Positions 1 through 8,945 of a DNA stretch of 55,967 bases are shown piece by piece. The notes beneath the pieces were generated by a model. That model ran no database searches. It was given only the letters and a program-made list of their open reading frames with translations, and was not told where the DNA came from. How positions within the stretch are numbered: the stretch's first letter is position 1; each line of letters begins with the position of its first letter. Source of the DNA: an uncultured Porphyromonadaceae bacterium (GTDB taxonomy: Bacteria; Bacteroidota; Bacteroidia; Bacteroidales; Muribaculaceae); NCBI GenBank assembly GCA_947176915.1, contig CAMWSM010000006.1:1-55967 (forward strand), in the 5' to 3' direction. The translations under genes were made by a program, and so were the position numbers.

Positions 1-115
1 AATCTTATAAATCTTATAAATCTTATAAATCTTATAAATCTTATAAATCTTATAATTCTTATAATTCTTATAATTCTTATAATTCTTAAATCTTAAATCT
101 TAAATCTTAATTCTT
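1..115. repeat. 9-bp then 7-bp tandem repeat downstream of mraY
   Basis: Positions 1-54 are six perfect copies of AATCTTATA, followed by three copies of ATTCTTATA to 81. From 82 the unit loses TA and becomes 7 bp, ATTCTTA then AATCTTA three times, ending near 115. The array lies directly after the mraY stop codon, inside what should be the continuing dcw operon, and it may extend beyond the left edge. There is no spacer structure, so it is not CRISPR. It is AT-rich simple-sequence DNA and a likely site for slipped-strand length change. Confidence 0.9.
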
Positions 116-125
116 CCCTCCCTGT

Positions 126-1394
126 CTATCTCAGCTTTAATGTTACGAAAGTCAAAGCAGCAAGCAGAAGGCCCACAATCCAGAAACGCACCACAATCTT
201 CGACTCCGGAATAGGAGCGTGAGGAAAATTGATTATGCTTTTCACGGAGGGATCTCCCGCTTTCTGGAAATGATGGTGGAGGGGTGTCATTTTGAAAACG
301 CGCCTTCCCGCTCCATATTTTCTTTTTGTAAATTTAAAATATGCCACCTGAATTATGACCGAGATATCCTCAAGGAAGAAAATGAGGCATAGGAGAGGGA
401 TAAGCAGTTCTTTCCTTATCAGAATTGCAAATACAGCCAATATGCCTCCTAAAGTGAGCGAGCCGGTGTCGCCCATGAACACCTGTGCGGGGAAAGCATT
501 ATACCACAGGAAGCCTACCAATGCACCGATGAAGGCTGCCGCATAAACTACGAGCTCCTCGCTTCCGGGAATGTACATTATGTTAAGATAGCCGGAGTAA
601 ATTATATTACTTCCCAAATAAGCCATGATTGCAAGAGCCACGCCTATAATTGCAGAAGTTCCGGCACACAAGCCGTCCAGCCCGTCGGTCAGATTGGCTC
701 CATTGCTCACTCCGGTAACTACGATAATCACCACCAGGACGAAGACAAGCCATCCAAGCGTGGTGGCTGCATTTTTATCCTTAATCCAGCTCGTCACCCA
801 TTCGTAATTGAAGTTGTTGTTTTTCACAAACGGGATTGTGGTCTGGGGAGTTTTCTCATAATTTAGAGAGTGGACAATCTCTGTGGTATGATCCTCCGTG
901 TTTTCAACCTCCATGTTCTCACTCATCACAATAGAGGGGGAGAGCCACATTGTGATGCCGACCAGCAAACCGAGTCCGACCTGACCTATGACCTTATATT
1001 TTCCTTGCAACCCATCTTTATTATGGTATTTAAGCTTTCGGTAGTCGTCAAGAAAACCTATGATGCCCATCCATATAGTCGCCACAATCATAAGGATCAT
1101 GTAGATGTTAGACAGATTCCCTATCAGAAGACAGGGCACGAGAATCGACATGATGATTATGACTCCACCCATTGTGGGCGTCCCGGTCTTTTTCATCTGT
1201 CCTTCAAGACCTAAGTTGCGGACCACTTCCCCGACCTGCATTCTCTGCAGGCGCCGGATGATATCTTTACCGAAAATAAGGGCTATGATCATAGCCAGAG
1301 TGAAAGATGCACCGGCACGGAAGGTGATGTAATCCATCAGGCGTGCGCCCGGGAAGTCATATTCCTGAAGGAGTTGAAACAGCGCGTAAATCAT
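126..1394 (-). CDS. mraY: Phospho-N-acetylmuramoyl-pentapeptide transferase MraY
   Basis: MraY moves phospho-MurNAc-pentapeptide from the UDP precursor to undecaprenyl phosphate on the inner face of the cytoplasmic membrane, making lipid I. The 422-aa protein is polytopic and shows the family motifs: GFLDDYRK with the Asp pair at residues 116-117, NLTDGLDGL at 234-242, GDTGSLTLGG at 308-317, and the HHHFQ loop near 373-377. An extra hydrophilic loop at about 157-210 gives the longer size I associate with Bacteroidetes MraY. The gene starts with ATG 22 bp after the murE stop and lies in the dcw operon. A tandem repeat follows its stop codon. Confidence 0.97.
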   Translation of the reverse strand: MIYALFQLLQEYDFPGARLMDYITFRAGASFTLAMIIALIFGKDIIRRLQRMQVGEVVRNLGLEGQMKKTGTPTMGGVIIIMSILVPCLLIGNLSNIYMILMIVATIWMGIIGFLDDYRKLKYHNKDGLQGKYKVIGQVGLGLLVGITMWLSPSIVMSENMEVENTEDHTTEIVHSLNYEKTPQTTIPFVKNNNFNYEWVTSWIKDKNAATTLGWLVFVLVVIIVVTGVSNGANLTDGLDGLCAGTSAIIGVALAIMAYLGSNIIYSGYLNIMYIPGSEELVVYAAAFIGALVGFLWYNAFPAQVFMGDTGSLTLGGILAVFAILIRKELLIPLLCLIFFLEDISVIIQVAYFKFTKRKYGAGRRVFKMTPLHHHFQKAGDPSVKSIINFPHAPIPESKIVVRFWIVGLLLAALTFVTLKLR

Positions 1395-1416
1395 TTTTTT
1401 CGGAGTCTTAAAAGAA

Positions 1417-2877
1417 TTATCTTAAAGTAAATGCCTCCTTTACCTCTTCGCGATCGTCGAAATGATGACGCACGCCACACACTTCCTGATACGTCTCATG
1501 CCCTTTTCCGGCAACGAGCACTACACTTCCCGGTTTCGCCTTTCGCACGGCTTCACGTATAGCCTCGCGGCGGTCGGTGATGCAGATGGTCCGGTTGAGT
1601 TCCTCGCCATTGAGTCCCTGCCTCATCATCTCTATGATTGACTCAGGCTCTTCATCGCGAGGATTATCGCTTGTCAGGATGAGGAAATCACTTCTGCAGG
1701 CAGCCTCCTGTGCCATCATCGGACGCTTGCCGTGGTCGCGGTTTCCGCCGGCTCCCACAACGGTTATGATTTCACCTTCCGGGCCCACGATTTCGCGTAT
1801 TGTGTCAAGCACGTTCACCAAAGCGTCCGGGGTGTGAGCGTAATCCACAATAGCAGCCACTCCGTCGGAGGACATGAAAGGCTGGAAACGTCCTGCCACC
1901 GGCACCAGACGGCTCATGTTGACAATCACCTCCTCAGGGTCGAATCCGGAAAGGATGGATGCGCCATATACGTCAGTGAGGTTGTAGGCATTGAAACGCC
2001 CTGTGAACTGCACCTCGACCTCACGTCCGTTGAGAGTCATGAGAGTACCGTCAAGACGGGTCTCGAGGACTCTCCCCTTGAAGTCGGCATCGGAGCGGAG
2101 GGAATATGTATAGACTTTTGCCTTTGTATTCTGCACCATGTACATTCCGCTCTTATCGTCTGCATTTGTGAGGGCGAATGCTTCCGGGGGAAGCATGTCG
2201 AAGAATGCTTTCTTGGCGTTCATGTAGTTTGTAACTGTGCCATGATAGTCAAGATGGTCACGGGTGAGGTTTGTGAATATTCCTCCTGCGAATAGAAGTC
2301 CGGCCACACGTTTTTGAGCCGTGGAGTGGGAAGAGACCTCCATGAAGGCGTATTCGCATCCCTCCGCCACCATTTCAGCAAGCAGGGCGTTAAGGGTCAA
2401 GGGGTCGGGGGTTGTGTGAGTGGCAGGGACAGCCCTGTCGCCTACATAGTTGCACACAGTGGAGAGCAAGCCTGCCTTAAATCCCTCGAGACGTGCCATT
2501 TCGTAAAGCAGAGTTGCAGTGGTGGTTTTTCCGTTTGTGCCGGTTACACCCACCAGTTTCAGGCGAGAAGAGGGATGTCCGTGCCATGCGGAGGCAAGTC
2601 TGCCGAGAGCGTCAGCGGAATCCGCCACCTGCACGTATGTAATTCCTTTCTCAAATGTTGATGGGAGGTCTTCGCAAACGATGGCGCCGACATGAGCACT
2701 CGCCACCATAGGGATATACTTATGTCCGTCGTTTGAAAGGCCCTTTACAGCAACAAAGAGTCCCCCTTTCTCCACTTTTCTGGAATCGCTTTCAAGGGAA
2801 GTTATATTTTTATCAGTTTCGCCTATTATTTTCAGTGGCTTTATATCACTGAGAAGGCTTGATAGCTTGGATGTCAT
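1417..2877 (-). CDS. murE: UDP-MurNAc-L-Ala-D-Glu:meso-diaminopimelate ligase MurE
   Basis: This is the cytosolic Mur ligase that adds the third stem-peptide residue using ATP. The 486-aa protein has the N-terminal UDP-binding domain ([16 protein letters not shown], 31-46), the Mur P-loop [11 protein letters not shown] at 110-120, a Lys in NAKKAFF near 222 that is the likely carbamylated residue, and the C-terminal domain with DNPRDEEP at 404-411. The DNPR motif marks meso-diaminopimelate rather than lysine as the amino acid added. Between it and the upstream penicillin-binding protein gene are 52 bp. It is part of the dcw operon. Confidence 0.97.
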   Translation of the reverse strand: MTSKLSSLLSDIKPLKIIGETDKNITSLESDSRKVEKGGLFVAVKGLSNDGHKYIPMVASAHVGAIVCEDLPSTFEKGITYVQVADSADALGRLASAWHGHPSSRLKLVGVTGTNGKTTTATLLYEMARLEGFKAGLLSTVCNYVGDRAVPATHTTPDPLTLNALLAEMVAEGCEYAFMEVSSHSTAQKRVAGLLFAGGIFTNLTRDHLDYHGTVTNYMNAKKAFFDMLPPEAFALTNADDKSGMYMVQNTKAKVYTYSLRSDADFKGRVLETRLDGTLMTLNGREVEVQFTGRFNAYNLTDVYGASILSGFDPEEVIVNMSRLVPVAGRFQPFMSSDGVAAIVDYAHTPDALVNVLDTIREIVGPEGEIITVVGAGGNRDHGKRPMMAQEAACRSDFLILTSDNPRDEEPESIIEMMRQGLNGEELNRTICITDRREAIREAVRKAKPGSVVLVAGKGHETYQEVCGVRHHFDDREEVKEAFTLR

Positions 2878-2929
2878 ATAGATAAATGTATAGCAGATGT
2901 TATTGTTTTCCGATTATAATGAGCCGGGG

Positions 2930-5074
2930 TCAGACCCGGAGGTTCAGCACCACTTTTGTGCCCGGAGCAATGCGTTGGTCTTTTCCTACGGATTGCGACA
3001 CAACTCTTCCGGAGCCACGCAAGATTACGTCGATGCCCCGGGTCTCAAGAATCTTGACCGCACTGGGCGCGTCATAACCTATCACGTTAGGCATTACTCC
3101 CCGTTCTCCTTCTCCCTCGGCATTCGGCTTGACCCTTTTTGTGCGTTCAATGCCCAATGCTTTGGTGATTTCGCGAGCTGCCACTTTTTCAGAGGCAGCG
3201 ATCACGGGAACTCCCGGCGTGCGTTCCCCGGTATATGTGGAGGTGTTGTTAAGCATACCGCGTGAGAACATCTTTACCGCCATGTTCTTCACCACCTGAC
3301 CCGAAGTGCGATTGGCACTTGTTCCTGCCGGACCAAGCACGAGAGCCATACATGAGTAGCGGGGCTGCTCGTAGGGGAAGAACCCTGCGAAAGCATATCT
3401 TCGTTTGGCACGATTGTAGACACCCTTTTCCACAGGGAAAGCTGTTCCCGTCTTTCCCACGACTTCCACGCGATCGTCGCGCACTGCCCGGGCGGTGCCA
3501 TGTTCTCCCCACACCACTTCACGAATGCATTCCCTGACTCTGCGGGCATTCTCTTCAGAACATATCCTTTCGCGGATATACTGAATCGGGAGGACGGAAT
3601 CTCTTCCATCTTCAAATTTTAAGGCACGCACAAGATGCGGACGCACATATTTTCCGCCATTTGCAATGGCGTTGTAGATGGAGAGAGTGTAGAGCGGGGG
3701 TATCTCCGTGTTGTATCCGTAAGCCTGACGCGCGAGGTCAAGATGACGCGCTGTCATAGTGATGTTATTCCCTCTGCTGTCTTTGGGAAGAAGCTTCCTT
3801 ACCCTCGGGATACACTCTCCGGCTATGCCGCTATTGATTTTTTCAAAGAATCCAATCGATGCGAGACGATCATAGTAGAGTGCAGGATCAGCTGCATATT
3901 TCCGGAAAATGACACGGGCGATGCCGGTGTTTGACGACATTTCGATCACCTGCTTCATGGTTTTGACTGATGGAGCATGAGGATCGGTGGTCTTCTGGAA
4001 GGGTGAACAGTCAACGATGTCATTGACACTCTTCACCAGTCCGTCTTCAAAGGCAATCATAAGCGAGATCGGCTTCATGACAGAACCCGGTTCGAAAGCC
4101 TGCACCGCACGGTTGAGAGCCTCTCCGTATGTTCCGTCGTCAAGCAGCTCGATATTTGAGATCGCCTTGATTTCTCCCGTTGCAACTTCCATGAGAATGG
4201 CAGTTCCCCACTCAGCGCCTGACTGCGAGCAGACATTCAGGAGTTCCTGTTCAAGCATGTCCTGAAGGTCGATGTCGATAGTGGTGTGTATATCGAAACC
4301 TCTGACAGCCGGAGTTGAGACCCAATTGCTTATTCCGGAGGTTAGAGCCACTTTCTTTGCCTCTCCGGGTTTGCCGTAAAGCAGTGAATCAAGGTCTTTT
4401 TCAAGACCGGAGTAACCATGAAATTCTCCCGTCTCGGAATTTTCATTTACTCGTCCGATGCTTCGGAACGCCATTCTTCCGTAAGGGTAAATCCTGACAT
4501 TCTTCTCCTCCCTGTAGACGGGGATACGGGTTCCCTTCCCCTTGAAGTCTTTCAGATAAGGGAAGTTGCGTATCCTCTCAAAATCCTCGATTGTCTTTTT
4601 CTGAGCAATGCGCAAAGCGCGGGGACGCTTGTTGAAATCCTTCTCAAATTCCTTTTTAAGGCGCGTATGCCAGGAATACTTCTTAAAGGTGTCGGGATGT
4701 TGGTTGAGGTTTCTTACTCTGGGATAATGGTAATCGAGCGAATCAGCCAGAGAGTCGATTTTTGCCCAGGGGAGTCCGGCATCCTTAACCTTATTGTGGC
4801 GCAGGTCAAGCTTGACATCATACACTTTAAGATTGCAGGCAAGGATATTGCCGTTAGAGGCAAGTATGTTTCCCCTTTCAGGAGCAATCACCGAAGTTCG
4901 GGAGAGTTCCTTGTGGGCACGCTCGTTCCATTCGGGAGCCTCAATCACGGTGGTCTTGAAAAGCTTTGCCACCACTGCAATCGAGAAGGCAAGGAAAAGA
5001 ATGGTTATTATGCCATATCGTGTTAGGATGTGGGTTTTATTAGTATTTTTTTTCTGTTTTGGCTTCGGAGTCAT
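2930..5074 (-). CDS. ftsI: Class B penicillin-binding protein with C-terminal PASTA domain (FtsI/PBP3 type)
   Basis: A septal peptidoglycan transpeptidase of 714 aa anchored by one N-terminal membrane helix at about 20-38. A PBP dimerisation domain containing RGNILASNG (68-76) precedes the transpeptidase domain. The catalytic motifs are all present: SVMK with Ser331 and Lys334, SSN at 380-382, and KTGTA at 541-545. Residues 659-714 form one PASTA domain beginning VMPNVIG, which may bind peptidoglycan. Its place between the ftsL-like gene and murE in the dcw cluster supports a division role. The gene ends 52 bp before murE. Confidence 0.94.
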   Translation of the reverse strand: MTPKPKQKKNTNKTHILTRYGIITILFLAFSIAVVAKLFKTTVIEAPEWNERAHKELSRTSVIAPERGNILASNGNILACNLKVYDVKLDLRHNKVKDAGLPWAKIDSLADSLDYHYPRVRNLNQHPDTFKKYSWHTRLKKEFEKDFNKRPRALRIAQKKTIEDFERIRNFPYLKDFKGKGTRIPVYREEKNVRIYPYGRMAFRSIGRVNENSETGEFHGYSGLEKDLDSLLYGKPGEAKKVALTSGISNWVSTPAVRGFDIHTTIDIDLQDMLEQELLNVCSQSGAEWGTAILMEVATGEIKAISNIELLDDGTYGEALNRAVQAFEPGSVMKPISLMIAFEDGLVKSVNDIVDCSPFQKTTDPHAPSVKTMKQVIEMSSNTGIARVIFRKYAADPALYYDRLASIGFFEKINSGIAGECIPRVRKLLPKDSRGNNITMTARHLDLARQAYGYNTEIPPLYTLSIYNAIANGGKYVRPHLVRALKFEDGRDSVLPIQYIRERICSEENARRVRECIREVVWGEHGTARAVRDDRVEVVGKTGTAFPVEKGVYNRAKRRYAFAGFFPYEQPRYSCMALVLGPAGTSANRTSGQVVKNMAVKMFSRGMLNNTSTYTGERTPGVPVIAASEKVAAREITKALGIERTKRVKPNAEGEGERGVMPNVIGYDAPSAVKILETRGIDVILRGSGRVVSQSVGKDQRIAPGTKVVLNLRV

Positions 5075-5098
5075 GATGCGTTGAAATTTTCATCCCTA

Positions 5099-5467
5099 TT
5101 ATTTATCTACCTCAAGTTCGTAGGGGGGAAGTTCCTGAAATATCAGACCCAGATTTTTCTCTTCCACCATACGTTTCATCTCAGTCTCACGGATGAGGGA
5201 CATGTAAGCCGCCTTTTCCTGCAGTTTAGAACTTTCCGCCCGCTGCAGTTCTGTTGTCAGCCGCTTGATCTCCTCCATCTTTGTCTTTGTTTTATAGCGG
5301 AGTCCGATAAGAGCGAGAATAGCCACTACGAAAACCATCAGCAGCCAAGCGTTGCGTTTGAAAAATTCAAGAGATAGCGAACGGCCGTATCTTATGTCTG
5401 CCACCCAAACCGGGGCAGTATTCTTTTTTGAGGAGTTATCTTTTTTCTTTTCTTTGTTTTTAGCCAT
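5099..5467 (-). CDS. FtsL-like small bitopic division protein
   Basis: A 122-aa protein with a lysine-rich cytoplasmic N-terminus (1-16), one membrane helix at about 41-57 (WLLMVFVVAILALIGLRY) and a periplasmic heptad-rich helix at about 60-110. This is the architecture of FtsL, which joins FtsB and FtsQ to activate septal wall synthesis. Sequence similarity to proteobacterial FtsL is weak, as is usual, so the call rests on position (between rsmH and the division PBP) and topology. The ATG lies 55 bp after the rsmH stop, and 24 bp separate its stop from the PBP start. Confidence 0.85.
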   Translation of the reverse strand: MAKNKEKKKDNSSKKNTAPVWVADIRYGRSLSLEFFKRNAWLLMVFVVAILALIGLRYKTKTKMEEIKRLTTELQRAESSKLQEKAAYMSLIRETEMKRMVEEKNLGLIFQELPPYELEVDK

Positions 5468-5522
5468 GTAGCGAGGAAAGTCAGTTTAGGAGTTAAATAA
5501 GGAATTTATCGAAGTATTGGCC

Positions 5523-6431
5523 TTAATTAAGCTGAGCCACTCTGAGTTTTGCGCTTCTTGAGCGAGGATTTCTTTCAATCTCCTCCTGAGAGGGTTCCAC
5601 AGGCTTTCGGGTGATTACCTTCCACGGGGAGTTTATATTGCCGAAGAAATCCTTCTCCTCGACACCCTCCACATTTCCGGTTTTCATGAAATTTTTCACT
5701 ATTCTGTCTTCTACGGAATGATATGTCAGCACAGCCAGGCGTCCTCCGGGACGTAGAATTTTACGGGCTGCGTTAAGGAACAATCTCAGGTCTGCCATTT
5801 CATCATTTGTCCGGATGCGGAGAGCCTGAAAAATTTGTGCAAGCTCTTTTTTCTCCTGCCGAGGATCAATGGCATTCTTTACGGCATCGACAAGTCGGAA
5901 TGTTGTGTCAATCGGGGCATCCTCTCTCCCCTTGACAATAGCTTTAGCCACATTGCCCGGCTGTCGGAGATCGGCATATTTACGGAAGATATCCTTAAGG
6001 GTGTGCTCATCGGCGGCAGCAATGATGTCGGCGGCAGTCAGGGAGGCGTCGCGGTTCATTCTCATATCCAGAGGAGCGTCGGCGCGGAAGGAGAAACCTC
6101 TTTCCGGCGAATCGAAATGATGGAAACTTACTCCGAGATCGGCCATAATTCCGTCAACGGCTTCCACTTTATGAAAACGCATGAAATTTTCGATAAATCG
6201 GAAATTTGATAAGACGAAAGTGAAGCGTGGGTCGTCGATAGCATTTGCAGCCGCCTCTTTGTCGCGGTCGAAAGAGAAAAGATGACCTTCGTGCCCAAGG
6301 AGGGAGATAATGGCGCGTGAATGTCCGCCTCCACCGAAAGTGGCATCTATATATGTGCCGTTAGGCTTTATATTCAACAAGTTAAGTGTTTCGGGCAAAA
6401 GTGCCGGTATATGGTATGGTGTCTCAGCCAT
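5523..6431 (-). CDS. rsmH: 16S rRNA (cytosine-1402-N4)-methyltransferase RsmH (MraW)
   Basis: An S-adenosylmethionine-dependent methyltransferase that modifies C1402 of 16S rRNA in the ribosomal P site. From the chosen start it is 302 aa, beginning MAETPYHIPALLPE, the expected RsmH N-terminus. The SAM-binding loop is DATFGGGGHSRAI, followed by GIMADLGVSFHHFDSPERGFSF and the C-terminal LTYHSVEDRIVK motif. A longer reading starting at 6461 would use a TTG codon and add ten unconserved residues, so I prefer the ATG at 6431. It is the first dcw gene here. No mraZ is seen upstream, where a transposon boundary lies 248 bp before this start. Confidence 0.95.
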   Translation of the reverse strand: MAETPYHIPALLPETLNLLNIKPNGTYIDATFGGGGHSRAIISLLGHEGHLFSFDRDKEAAANAIDDPRFTFVLSNFRFIENFMRFHKVEAVDGIMADLGVSFHHFDSPERGFSFRADAPLDMRMNRDASLTAADIIAAADEHTLKDIFRKYADLRQPGNVAKAIVKGREDAPIDTTFRLVDAVKNAIDPRQEKKELAQIFQALRIRTNDEMADLRLFLNAARKILRPGGRLAVLTYHSVEDRIVKNFMKTGNVEGVEEKDFFGNINSPWKVITRKPVEPSQEEIERNPRSRSAKLRVAQLN

Positions 6432-6551
6432 TTCAAAAGTCTTGCGAGGAAAAAATTTCAAAGTGTAAAGTTAGGAAAAAAAGCAAACATTATGTAAAAA
6501 TAACGCGAAGAAAATTCAAAAAAAATTATTCAGGCTGTTTGGGAGATAATA

Positions 6552-6582
6552 AAAACGCGACCGATTCACATCGACCGCGTTT
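6552..6582. other. Stem-loop upstream of the dcw operon
   Basis: AAACGCG at 6553-6559 pairs with CGCGTTT at 6576-6582, and CGAT/ATCG pair inside the loop. It may lie in the 5' leader of the dcw transcript or be the terminator of a gene that once lay upstream. No convincing promoter was found with it. Confidence 0.5.
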
Positions 6583-6687
6583 CTGAATTCTTTTTCAAAC
6601 TAACCTAACATCATGAATTGTTTCTGTCTTTATAACGCGCCAGAATCAATTTGGTTTGGTCAGTTATTAATTTTTTTCAAAAAATCC

Positions 6688-8222
6688 CACGGCTCTTTCA
6701 TTTAAGATTTGGATGCATACTCAAAAATTGTGCTATACTATAGCGGCAAGCGTGTAGTTTCTATAAATGTTAAATATTTGATTATAAATAAAATAAGCAT
6801 TATAAAAATTTGGTTAAGTGGTGAATTATTCGTAATTTAAAGGGTGAAATTCAAACAATTATGAATAAAACAAAACCACTTAACCAAGTTCGTTCGATTG
6901 AGGATGATATGCTCAATCACATCACAAAATTACAAAATAAATCCATACAAAAAGGCAGTATTCTTGATAATGTGATTAATTTTGCCGCATCAGTGCCGGA
7001 TTTCCGCAGATGCAACAAAGGAAACATCCGACACCAACTCAGCGACATGATCATTCTGATGATACTCGGACGGACCTGTGGGCATGTAGGACGTGCCGAT
7101 ATAATAGCGTTCGGCAGACACAATCAAAATAAATTCCGTAAAATGGGTGTGCTGAAGAATGGGATTCCTTCGGAGGCCACCCTTTGCCGGATAGAGAACG
7201 GTATTGATGATTTAGTCATGGCAGACAGGTTGCAGGAGTTTGTTAGGAATCTTCGTGAAGAACTGCTTAATTCATGCCGTGACAGGGAAATAATCTGTGT
7301 TGACGGCAAGGCAGAGCGTGGCACTGTTCAAGAAAACGGGCGTAATCCTGACATCGTATCCGCATATTGGTTTAACACCGGCATTACAATCGCAACGGAA
7401 GCATGCCGGGAAAAGAGCAATGAGATAAAAGCAGTCCCAATACTGATCGCCAAGATTGACCTATGCGGAAAGATTGTCACCGCAGATGCCATGTCGATGC
7501 AGAAGGATATCATTGAAAAAATCCGGAAGAAGGGAGGAGATTTCCTGATAGAGCTCAAAGCCAATCAACGCTCTCTGCGGTATGGGGTGGAGGACAGGCT
7601 CAAGCAACATACGCCGTTGTATTCATATACTGAGGGTCCTGAACTTGGTCATGGAAGAATCGAAACCAGAACCTACAACATCTATGATGGTCTTGAAATA
7701 CTCGCAGACAAGGAAAAATGGGGAGGTAACATGACGATCATTGAATATGAATCACTTACAATAAAAAAGTCTACAGGGATACATACTTCTGAAAAACGGC
7801 TTTATGTGAGTAGCCTGTCTACGACCACGTCAAGGCTGGGTGCAATAGTGCCGCACCACTGGTCTATAGAGAGTATGCATTGGCGGCTTGACGTAAATCT
7901 TTTACAAGACAAGATTAAACGGAAGTCGTCAAGACCTGCCCGCAACCTCGATACTATTCAAAGAATTGTCCTTTCCATATTTTCCGTATGGAAAGGACGG
8001 CGCAAAAAGAAAGCCGATAAGCAAAAAGGTATGGCAGAACTAATGAGAAATATCTCGATGAGCTTTTCTCAGCTTATTCGCTTTTTAGCCCAAAAATGAA
8101 AAAAATAGAATTTTGATAAAAAGATAACTTTCTGAAATACAAATATAAAAAATTACCCGATTCGAACTGAACTGGGTAAGGGAGATTATGTCGTGATTTT
8201 AAGTTTAAATGAAAGAGCCGTG
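6688..8222 (+). mobile_element. Complete ISAs1-family insertion sequence (1535 bp)
   Basis: Terminal inverted repeats of 18 bp are perfect: CACGGCTCTTTCATTTAA at 6688-6705 and its complement at 8205-8222. The element holds one intact transposase gene (6861-8099). A hairpin near 8151-8177 (TTACCC ... GGGTAA) after the gene may terminate its transcript. Its left flank is AAAAAATCC and its right flank AACCTCCTC, so it lacks a target duplication of its own. Its right end truncates a DUF4230-type gene. Confidence 0.93.
6861..8099 (+). CDS. ISAs1-family DDE transposase
   Basis: A cut-and-paste type transposase of 412 aa that acts on the 18-bp ends of this element. An N-terminal region (about 30-120: VPDFRR, GRADI, SEATLCRI) matches the transposase-associated domain of this family. 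The likely DDE triad is Asp148 in ICVDGKAERG, Asp209 in IVTADAMS, and Glu337 in HHWSIESMHWRLDV, which is the family's characteristic third-carboxylate motif. The reading frame is uninterrupted and of full family length, so the protein is probably functional and could also mobilise the short deleted copy at 18024-18220. Confidence 0.95.
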   Translation: MNKTKPLNQVRSIEDDMLNHITKLQNKSIQKGSILDNVINFAASVPDFRRCNKGNIRHQLSDMIILMILGRTCGHVGRADIIAFGRHNQNKFRKMGVLKNGIPSEATLCRIENGIDDLVMADRLQEFVRNLREELLNSCRDREIICVDGKAERGTVQENGRNPDIVSAYWFNTGITIATEACREKSNEIKAVPILIAKIDLCGKIVTADAMSMQKDIIEKIRKKGGDFLIELKANQRSLRYGVEDRLKQHTPLYSYTEGPELGHGRIETRTYNIYDGLEILADKEKWGGNMTIIEYESLTIKKSTGIHTSEKRLYVSSLSTTTSRLGAIVPHHWSIESMHWRLDVNLLQDKIKRKSSRPARNLDTIQRIVLSIFSVWKGRRKKKADKQKGMAELMRNISMSFSQLIRFLAQK

Positions 8223-8737
8223 AACCTCCTCCTTGAGGGCTGCATTCATCTGCTCTTTGATCTCGGAGCGCTCCTTGGGATCAATCTCGGAGCGGAGTCC
8301 CGTGACGCGGTAATGATCTTCACGGATTCCGAGGTCGCGGCCCGCAAACTCGGTCTGCACCTGCGGGAGGGTGAGCGTGATGGTCTTCTAAGCCTCGTCA
8401 ACCTTGACATCCTCCTCGGGCAGCCCGCTCAAATCGATATAGGCGCGAAGATAAGTGTTGTAGGAATAGGCTGCCTTGCGGTTGCCCACTTTCACGGCAT
8501 CTATAAGGGCAGCACTCATCTGCTTCATTCCCTCGGCTTCGAGAGATCAATATCGTCGATCGTGGCCATCTTCGAAATGGTCATCTGCGCAAGCACCAGC
8601 TTATTGACCGACTTCACCTCAGAGAGGTAGTTTCTCTGCTGGTTCGCTTCCTCCTTCTGTTCGAAATACTGGCAACCGGTAAGCATAACCGAACTAATAA
8701 GAATAAAACTTAACAACTTTAATGATATCCTATACAT
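8223..8737 (-). pseudogene. Decayed DUF4230-type lipoprotein gene, truncated by the IS
   Basis: Reading leftward from the ATG at 8737, the product starts with a lipoprotein signal ending SSVMLTGC and continues to DIDLSKPRE, then hits TGA at 8525. Shifting frame there restores a family-like sequence (SYNTYLRAYIDLSGLPEEDV, then LTLPQVQTEFAGRDL and HYRVTGLRSEIDPKERSE) that runs to the IS end. A TAG codon also interrupts it after DVKVDEA. So there is one frameshift, one nonsense codon and loss of the 3' end at 8222. The assignment to DUF4230 rests on remembered motifs, but the decay itself is read directly. Confidence 0.82.
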
Positions 8738-8873
8738 TAATTATCAGATATAAAAAAGTTAAATGATTTGAATTTGGTGCGATTATCATGAATACATGAA
8801 TATATATCCCAAAACTATGATTTCTCCCCTTTATTGTATATATCAGGGTTATTAGAGATATTAGAGTTATTCT

Positions 8874-8895
8874 CCGCCGCCACGGAGTGTCGGCG
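8874..8895. repeat. 22-bp hairpin repeat, copy 1
   Basis: The word CCGCCGCCACGGAGTGTCGG plus CG occurs here, 51 bp past the channel gene stop, and again at 10959-10980, 16 bp past a WG-repeat gene stop. It folds as CGCCGCCAC/GTGTCGGCG with a GGA loop and one mismatch. It could be a REP-like element or transcript 3'-end structure. Confidence 0.75.
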
Positions 8896-8945
8896 CTACT
8901 CTCTTCGCTCTCAGCTTCTGAAAACTGAAAACCGAAAGCTGAAAA

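Noticed and set aside
1-115. CRISPR-like array
   Set aside because: The repeats are contiguous 9- and 7-bp units with no spacers and no cas genes nearby.
6432-6460. Longer rsmH start at 6461
   Set aside because: It would use a TTG codon and add ten residues not typical of the family; the ATG at 6431 gives the standard N-terminus.
6679-8231. Simple single insertion of the complete IS
   Set aside because: The two immediate flanks of this copy differ (AAAAAATCC and AACCTCCTC); only the outer flanks of the pair match.
8193-8630. 145-codon plus-strand frame spanning the IS right end
   Set aside because: It runs across the IS boundary and is antisense to the decayed DUF4230-type gene.
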